Shown one piece after another: positions 56,106 to 64,000 of a DNA stretch of 64,000 bases. The notes under the pieces were generated by a model. The model ran no database searches and had not been told where the DNA came from. It saw only the letters and a list, made by a program, of their open reading frames with translations. Both the position numbers and the translations under genes were made by a program. The stretch comes from Chrysomallon squamiferum (lineage: Eukaryota; Mollusca; Gastropoda; Neomphalida; Peltospiridae). Where the stretch lies: assembly GCA_012295275.1 (NCBI GenBank), contig CM022671.1, positions 1,375,332 through 1,439,331 of the forward strand, given 5' to 3'. Within the stretch, counting starts at the first letter, position 1. Each line of letters opens with the position of its first letter.

Positions 56106-56226
56106 AAATACAAAAAGAAACCAATAACAACGGAAACATTCTGATTCATATTAACAGTAAGAATGACTTTAACCATAACAAAAAATAACAGTAAATAAAT
56201 TTAAAAAAAAAATAATAATAATAATG

Positions 56227-56259
<33 letters not shown>

Positions 56260-56401
56260 GGAACAAAAACGAAAAAACATTTATGATTCTGTTTTCTGTA
56301 TTTTTGTTCTGTTTTTACTGCTACCATTTTTACTGTCTTACTAATTCTGTTAGTGCTATTGCTTTGGTTGTTGTTGTTATTATTGTTATATTTTGTTTCA
56401 G

Positions 56402-56505
56402 ATGTAGATGACGTGACCACACCGCAGTACCACACAAAGCAGAAAGAATCTTGAACATACTCGTCTAGACCACTCAAGTTTAATCTTATCTTGAATAAAT
56501 CTTAT
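56402..56505 (+). other. AP6 3'UTR terminal exon
   Basis: TTTGTTTCAG acceptor, then ATGTAGATGACGTGACCACA; AATAAA at 56494-56499. Confidence 0.6.
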
Positions 56506-57544
56506 ATTTAAGAAATCATAATTGGTTGTTTGTTTCTGAAATTCCAGTGTCATGTCTCTTTGACCGAATAAGTGTAAAGAAATTATTTTTGTATAAGAAA
56601 TTACCTCTGCCATAATTGCTAATGGATCAGATTCTTCGAGAAAGAGAAAAGTAGAGAAACGAAAGAATACTTTGATGAAAAACGTCTTTGTAGAATCATT
56701 CAAACGAAGATGCAAGAAAAAGTACTTAACAGCAATTCTAGAAGAAGTAGTAGTAGTAGTGCTTTACTATTAAAAGTAATGGTGCTAGATAATATGGTCA
56801 TAATGATGAGATGAAAATGATGATGCTGATATTAAGGTCATGATAACAAACAAATGTTTTAAACGTGACTAAGTCGCTCTTTGCTCTGCATTGTCCAAAA
56901 GACAGAGGTTTACACGATGACGGCTCTGAAACAGTCAGACTGAAGAGAAGCAACCCGTGTTAGGTCGATCGTGCGTTTCTTCTCTTCATATATTCGTTAT
57001 TCTTAGTGGTCACTGTGGTGTCACAGCCGTAGAGGTAAAACTTGTGATACTGGGACGTTAGATGGAAAAGAGTTAACAAAGTTAAATAAAAAATGAATCA
57101 TTTATGAAAGGAAATCAAGTGATTTCATTGTATTAATTTATTTTAATTTTTTTATTTAATTTTTTTATTTTTTATTTTTTTTTTTTTCTTTTTTTGTTGT
57201 AAATTTAGAGTAAAAGAATAATTTAAAATAATAACAACTAACTTTCTCACTGGTTAACTTAGGGACGCAGTAACTGTAAAAAGTGGTGCAGCAGTAGACA
57301 GATATATGTTTGTATATATATTCTCACTTTATGCAATAAGTATGTGAACATGTCTGCATGTTCATGTATGTATACCATACAATCAGAAACAGTATATATT
57401 CATGCATGCTTGCACCCCCCACCCCCACATATATATATTGATAGATGTACACACACACACAATCGTTACATACATGTTCAGAAATTAATCAATATAATGG
57501 CATATCTAAATATGCAGAAGCAACAGTTATAGGAAAGTAGCAGT
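56506..57544. other. Spacer between AP6 and AP7
   Basis: Closely matches the spacer after AP2 (37621-38290), including the decayed micro-exon-like stretch at about 57040-57075. Poly(T)-rich from 57130 to 57195. No gene. Confidence 0.55.
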
Positions 57545-57720
57545 AACAATAATAATATTACAAAGCTGTAATCTAATCCTAAAATTACAAAGCTGTAATC
57601 TAATCCTAAAATTACAAAGCTGTAATTAAATTCTAGAATTACAAAACTGTAATCTAATCCTAAAATTACAAAGCTGTAATCTAATCCTAAAATTACAAAG
57701 CTGCAATCGAATTATACAAT
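57545..57720. repeat. 27-bp promoter-proximal tandem repeat (AP7)
   Basis: About six copies of ATTACAAAGCTGTAATCTAA followed by TCCTAAA, ending about 135 bp upstream of the AP7 TATA box. It is the inverse-orientation counterpart of the AP1 repeat. Confidence 0.85.
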
Positions 57721-57855
57721 CAGAAAGGTATATTCGGAACATAAATTATCTGACCAATGTGAAATATATGTAAATTATATGTAAAGTTTCTCACTGTATA
57801 TTCGGTTTGAATTAATTACGAGAAGCAGCTGTTAGCTAATTAGCATGTTAGTTAT

Positions 57856-57934
57856 TATAAAAAGACAACATCTAAGATCAAACGTCATTCTCTGTACAAC
57901 CAGGAACAATACAGCACCTTCTTGAACAAACAAG
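57856..57934 (+). promoter_or_regulatory. AP7 TATA box and 5'UTR exon
   Basis: TATAAAA at 57856-57862; the exon ends at 57934 (GAACAAACAAG/GTAATT). Confidence 0.7.
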
Positions 57935-58607
57935 GTAATTTAATTTGTTTATCTTAGTTGATAAATGTTTCTGAGTTAAATTATTTTATTTGATTCGAAT
58001 GAAAACTAAATTTTTAAAGTTAAATATGTCAATAATATTTCGTGAATTATTATAATAGGAGCGTTTCGCCTTTTAAAAGTTTTGCAGCAATATTTCATAG
58101 ATCAAAACGTTAATAGTTTAAAAACAGTTCTTTGTAGACATGTCCTGTATTTCTCTAATGTCGAAATTGTAAAAATATATTTTGTAACTAATGATTAATT
58201 AATAGAATGTTATATACACGTTCATACAGTGATTTATGTTTAAATTGTTTTGAACGAGTAATCACTAAACATTTCAAAGCCATCATTTTACCCTCTTAAC
58301 ATTGGAAATGTGACGTCATAGTACACGTGACACTCTGATAGCTGTACCGTAACCTTATTATACACGTACCATTAGATACACATGAAAACAATCATTGCTT
58401 TAAAAAATAAAAAAAAAAAATTTACAAGATATCATGAAATAAGTAAAACAAAGGAACGGAAGAAATAAGAGTTAAACAATAAAGTAAGTGAAGCAAGCAA
58501 ATAAATAAACGTAATTCAAACTGAAAATGAGTAAATGAGTTAAGAAATAATTAATGCACACGTTAATAAACAAGCCAGTAAATAGAAAGGTTATATCTTT
58601 CTTACAG

Positions 58608-59883
58608 ATGAGATTTTGTATTTTCCTTCTGTGTCTCCTGGCAACCACAGCTTTCGCCTACAGGATAACGGTGGAAGATGGGGGTAAGTCCTTTAATTCT
58701 CTTTATTTCTTAAATTGTATCAAAATATTTCATCTCTCATATTCTTCAAAAACTCAGCTTTTTTTCTCAAAATATTTATGATATTTATTACTTCAGATTT
58801 AAACTTAACGTAACATTAGTTGTGTAGAAGTTATTAACGCTTGTCCCATGGGAATATTTCTGATTTTGAAAGTTCAGACTGGAAGAAAAACGTACACGTT
58901 TATAGTGCATGAATAACTGAAGATATTTGCAATCCTGTCTTACCAATGGTACTTTTAAAAGATCCATTCCTACTCTTCAGTAAATATATAATTTATGATC
59001 TTCTTTTCTAATAGTAAGAAACATTTATTTTTATATGTACGCTTTACACTACTGAAAATGTTTTTATAAGCCGTCCTCTCTTAGATTACATTTAATGTTA
59101 GTATTAATAATATTAACGTACCACTTTCCTTCATTCCTATAATGATTATTTAAATGATGTTACATCTGTTTTCGCTGTGTCTAATTAGAACACGCTGCTC
59201 CTCATGTCGATGTAGGGAAACTGTTAGTTGAACTGTTAAAAGGCAAAGCTGATTCTGATGACAAGGCATCAGTTGGGGACACAGATGAGGCTGCTTTGAA
59301 TCTGGATGATGGTGATAATGTCGATGATGGTGACGATGTGTATGACGGTAACGATATGGATGATGATGTTTCTATGGATGAGAATTCTTTGGAAGAAATG
59401 AAGGGTGATTATGATGATGAAGATGATAATAATGAGGGTGGTGATGATGTTGAAGATGATAATAATGAGGGTGATGATGATGTTGAAGATGATAATAATG
59501 AGGGTGATGATGATGTTGAAGATGATAATATTGAGGGTGATGATGATGATGAAGAAGATAATGATGATGATATGAATGGGATGAAGGATGATGGAAGTGA
59601 TGACAGTGGTCAATCTGCCGAAGACTTACTTGACATGTCAGACAACTTGCGACTGTTAGGTAAATTACTGGCTCAGATGAAACAAACAGAGGCCGCCGAG
59701 GCTCTGATAAAAGCAGCAGACATTATTGATGCCTTCATTGACGACGTCATGGATGAAGAGATAAATGAAGCAGATGCAGAAAATAAACAAAATATAACAA
59801 AAAAAGCGAAAAAGCTAGCTGAAGAAAAAAGTGACGAATCACAAATTAAAGATGAATGGATGGAGGCAGATGATTCGAATTAG
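58608..59883 (+). CDS. AP7: acidic secreted protein, AP1 subtype
   Basis: Exon 58608-58683 encodes the signal peptide MRFCIFLLCLLATTAFA and YRITVEDG (phase 1), as in AP1. Exon 59189-59883 (acceptor TCTAATTAG) encodes the rest, for 256 residues with TAG 59881-59883. The mature start EHAAPHVDVGKLLVELL is unlike AP2-AP6. The acidic tract contains four near-perfect 11-residue repeats of type NNEGDDDVEDD (33-bp DNA repeats, about 59431-59550). The core DNLRLLGKLLAQMKQ is conserved; the tail is shorter and more basic (TKKAKKLAEEKS). There is no KR dibasic site. A likely 3'UTR exon begins near 60311 (TTTCTTCAG), with AATAAA at about 60406. Confidence 0.88.
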
Positions 59884-60062
59884 GAAGCACGTGAAAGAGG
59901 TATGAAGAAATTGCAGTTTAAAAAAGAAATATAAGTTAAACTAAAATCATCTATAGGTTTGAAAAACACACATGCTGAACAACAGAAACGTTCTGTGGTT
60001 TTTAATATATTAAGTAAACAATGTTTATTCCTTCATTGATTCTCTTTACTGTTACGATGATC

Positions 60063-60140
<78 letters not shown>

Positions 60141-60430
60141 TCAATAATAATAATATCAATAATAATAATGATATTGGTAACAACAAGAATGAGACATTGA
60201 TGACTTTATTTTCTGTATTGTTATTTCTGTTGTTATTACTGATATTCTTACTAATTTGTTTGACGCGGTTGTTGTTGTTATTGTTATTGTTATTGTTATT
60301 TTTCTTCAGATGTAGATCACGTGACACACAGATCCTTAAACATGCTGACCTTGACAACTGTCCGTTGTGTTTTTCAATGATAATTGAAATAACATGTAAT
60401 CTTCAATAAAAAAGTATATTTAAAAATCAT
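59884..60430 (+). other. AP7 3'UTR region
   Basis: Includes an (AAT)n array at about 60064-60145 inside the likely 3'UTR intron and the terminal exon from about 60311, which starts ATGTAGATCACGTGAC like AP1. Confidence 0.55.
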
Positions 60431-61103
60431 AAGTGTCTGTTTCATCAAGATTAAATTATTTATAATGCAATACAAAATGAATATAAATATATGAGTGGGT
60501 TTTTGTTTTGTACGAGAAATTACTTTCACCCTATTGCCTAAGATTAAGAAACTTAAGGAGAGAGAATAAGGGGAGGAAAGAAAGAATCAACAGGTTGATG
60601 AACAATTTCTGATGATGCAAAAATTGATATCGGAATGATTATTTCTCAAGATAAAAAAAATTATGTAACAAAAACAAAAACAAAAAGAAGAAAAAAAAGA
60701 AGAAGAAGACGACGAAAAAGAAAGACACACTTCCTAATCGTTGGGTGTTAATTTTCCGCGGTGTTACTATGGTAACGGCTTGTTAAAGTCCATGTCATTC
60801 ATAATTTTATCTTAAAGATTTTAATTTGGTGATTTAGATAAAACGAAATCAAAGTAGGAGAGAAAATAAACAAATAAATGAGAAGAAAAAATAGTTTTAT
60901 GTCAATTTCAATATACCTGAGATTTTCGAAACAATTTTAATTGTTTTTAAATTATTATTATTATTTTATTTTTTTTGTGTTTTTTGAGTTGCCGTTTAAA
61001 TACACAGAGACAAACCTATGATTAAAACTGAATTTGGGTTCTCTGTTAATTATTGTTAAAAACTGCAGTCAGATTCCGTGTTGACCATCGTCAAAGGATC
61101 ACT
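60431..61103. other. Intergenic, nothing recognised
   Basis: AT-rich with an A-rich GAAGAAG stretch at 60680-60725; no exon or known repeat. Confidence 0.5.
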
Positions 61104-61337
61104 GTCACGTACGTTATGATCCAAGCTAATTAGCTCTTCCCATGACAGAGTGTCACGTACGTTATGATCCAAGCTAATTAGCTCTTCCCATGACAGTGTC
61201 ACGTACGTTATGATCCAAGCTAATTAGCTCTTCCCATGACAGAGTGTCACGTACGTTATGATCCAAGCTAATTAACTCTTCCCATGACAGTGTCACGTAC
61301 GTTATGATCCAAGCTAATTAGCTCTTCCCATGACAGA
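61104..61337. repeat. Five-copy 46/48-bp tandem repeat
   Basis: Units start at 61104, 61152, 61198, 61246 and 61292, so spacings alternate 48 and 46 bp. The difference is AGAGTGTC versus AGTGTC at the junction. Each unit carries the palindromes ACGTACGT and AGCTAATTAGCT. Confidence 0.92.
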
Positions 61338-61605
61338 GTTTGGCACACATTTGCTTTTCACGACTTTCTCACAGCGTGTGACGTCACTGACAGATTTCTG
61401 TTACCAGTTACCAGCTGGTCAAACTGAGAATCACGGCTGAGAATAAACAGGGTTTCGGTACTGGGAAAGATCCGACACAATCGTTCTGTTAGAATAATAG
61501 TATTTCTGTTCTGTTGTTTTTCTATAAAATTAAAAATAATATATTTGTCGTATTACGTGTATAATTCTTAGTTATCTGTGACAAAGAAAAATACAGACAA
61601 CTCAC

Positions 61606-62129
<524 letters not shown>

Positions 62130-62207
62130 TTTCAAAATGTGTTTTTTTTTTCTCTTCACAGTTCTAACAGTCAGCTGCAAATTTCAGTTTGGGTGTGTGA
62201 CACTCAC

Positions 62208-62215
62208 TATTTATA
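62208..62215 (-). promoter_or_regulatory. TATA box of the minus-strand paralogue
   Basis: TATAAATA on the minus strand, 79 bp before the ATG, matching the spacing in the main gene. Confidence 0.6.
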
Positions 62216-62411
62216 CACGTGTAAAAAATACCACGTAATCCTCAGACGAATTGCGCACGGGCTGTAAACGTGTACCTAGCAATATGCTGTAAAATGTATT
62301 TCAACTGTTTTGTGACTGAAACAGTTATTTGTAAAAAGGTTCATATTAAATTAAATAATCTTTTAATTATCCTTCATTTGATTTACCTAATTACTTCAAT
62401 ACTTATATAAC

Positions 62412-62454
<43 letters not shown>

Positions 62455-64000
62455 TCTGTGTTTATATATATCAGTGAAAGATATTTAATGCTGATTTTCT
62501 TGCAACTGATAATTAATCTGTCACTACGTTATACTTGCATGCTGTCGGTATCGATATGTACATACGTATGTATTTGCAGTTGTGGAGTTGTATTTACATA
62601 ATATACTAATACATACAGACACAGATGTTCGTGCTTGTTTTGGATATAGTTTGTTGTGCATATTGATGAGCGAATAAAACTGAAATTTCATTTGTTTTCC
62701 TATCATTATAACACTGGAAGAAATAACAGAATGAAATAAATAGAACTCAGATGACAGCGCTACGTTACCTACAAACATAATTAATGAAGTTTAATTAAAA
62801 TTTAAAGTAAATAAAAGGAGAAGATAATATTTCTCGAAAGATGATCATTGTGTATGACAATGGCAAAACTGATCGTTCACAAGAAATAATAAAAATAAAG
62901 GTTAAGGTAAAAATGCAGAATTTGTTTTCAAATGTCTTCCAATATTTGACTCAGTGCAGCATATAAGAAGTGATGTGTTTTTGTTATGATTAAGTGATTT
63001 AGTTACATTAACGCATCGCACTTTGAATCACATAGTTACATTTACTAACAATGATGCAGTTACACAACAGGCAAAATACACAATAAAATAAAACAATTTA
63101 AATAGTGTCTCAATGTTTAAAATGCATATGTAACTGTTGTTAAAACAATAAATTTCAGACATACTGAATATCATTTTTAGCAGGCCTTCAAAACAAACAA
63201 TTAGCACTTTTTTTGTAAAGTGGAGACGTAGGTTTAGAGCTATGTTAGTGAGCCAGTAATTACTTTACATCTTCAACCAAAGATCGCAGCAGAAATATCA
63301 AATTTGTATTTTTCTTGTACATTTATGTTTCTAGTATCAACAAAAAAGAGACTATGAAGTTAACTATCAACATTTTATTATTATCCAGTGTAATGACCTT
63401 TGACCTCATTTGCATATATTTACATACAGCGAAAAAGAAAAATGAATCATTTCTATTATTAACAAACTGTTTAGTCAGTAGTTATGAAAAATAATTAAAT
63501 CAAATATCTTACAATCACAGTCATGTTTATGGTTTGTTATATTTTTACTTTTAGTAACAATGAGATATAGGATGGCGGCCATCTTGAAATTTCAGTATTT
63601 CATTTTTATTTTCACTTTTTTTTTTACATTTCTCAGTAGCTTATTTTATAGAAGAAGTCAAGTTAGAAATTCTGGCTGGCAAATGTTTATCTTGGCACAA
63701 AAAAAAAAAAAAAAAATTATGAAACTCTCGTGTCGATTAACTTACTGTTTTATTTGCTTTATTTATCTAAAACACAGTAATGTATTTTAATGGCATTTAA
63801 TAAACACTTTTGTTAATTTCTGTAAATAGAATTAAAGCTCTTTAGGTACAATTTGAATTGAAAATAATGAGCTATTATCGGTAAAACAAAGGACCTTGCT
63901 GACCGCCATCTTTTAACTTAGATGTAAAATTATATCATGTCAGAATATATATTCATTACATTTTGTTCTTGAAAACTCAAGAAAAAAAATAAAATTGAAA
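62216..64000. other. Right-hand end, no intact gene seen
   Basis: (GT)n at 62415-62451. At about 62747-62772 a minus-strand segment (TTTGTAG acceptor, then GTAACGTAGCGCTGTCAT) looks like another micro-exon, but the donor reads CTGAGT. A GGATGGCGGCCATCTTG word lies at 63571 and poly(A) at about 63699-63715. The rest is AT-rich without recognisable coding. Confidence 0.5.

Noticed and set aside
61340-61460. Minus-strand Cys-containing frame (CEKVVKSKCVPNS) considered as a missing TSP exon of the 62-kb paralogue
   Set aside because: No acceptor in phase 1, no WGPWS motif and the cysteine spacing does not match; it runs into the 46/48-bp repeat.
63571-63587. GGATGGCGGCCATCTTG, plus AAGATGGCGGCC at 29639 and AAGATGGCGG near 16962
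   Set aside because: They resemble YY1-type motifs, but no gene start is found next to them, so no regulatory call is made.

Overview
The window is eukaryotic and animal. Genes are split by GT-AG introns, carry AATAAA signals and TATA boxes, and sit in AT-rich DNA packed with (ATT)n, (GT)n, (TATC)n and minisatellite arrays. Small secreted LDLa, ShK and TSP1-like proteins, a universal stress protein and a decayed FLYWCH/MULE transposase together suggest an invertebrate, probably a lophotrochozoan and possibly a mollusc. I cannot name the species.

0-5 kb holds two neighbouring genes for small LDLa proteins: the 3' end of one that finishes in an ShK-like Cys module, and a complete 108-residue protein with a signal peptide and two LDLa repeats. 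5.6-11.5 kb holds the most unusual gene. It encodes a secreted protein built from a run of 18-nucleotide exons, all phase 1-1, each adding six residues, mixed with three almost identical 150-bp TSP1-like exons. A TSP exon orphan (11.9 kb), a decayed paralogue (25.4-26.8 kb, perhaps reaching 29.0 kb) and the 5' end of a minus-strand paralogue (62.2-61.6 kb) show that this is a dispersed gene family.

12.5-13.5 kb is a broken MULE/FLYWCH transposase. 15.3-20.0 kb is a four-exon universal stress protein gene whose first intron is full of microsatellites. 22.66-23.52 kb is a 286-residue protein of unknown function with two hydrophobic segments. 24-31 kb is mostly non-genic, with two orphan terminal exons.

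31-60 kb is a cluster of seven paralogues, here called AP1-AP7, for highly acidic secreted proteins. Each has a TATA box, a 5'UTR exon, a signal-peptide exon, one large Asp/Glu-rich exon and a separate 3'UTR exon. AP1 and AP7 form one subtype; AP2-AP6 form another that carries a dibasic KR after the signal peptide. Intergenic 59-bp minisatellite arrays and a 43-bp minisatellite inside intron 1 mark recent rearrangement. AP4 and AP5 look like products of a 4.73-kb unequal exchange, and AP4 is frameshifted.

All exon models are read by eye from splice sites, phase and homology between copies. No transcript evidence was available.
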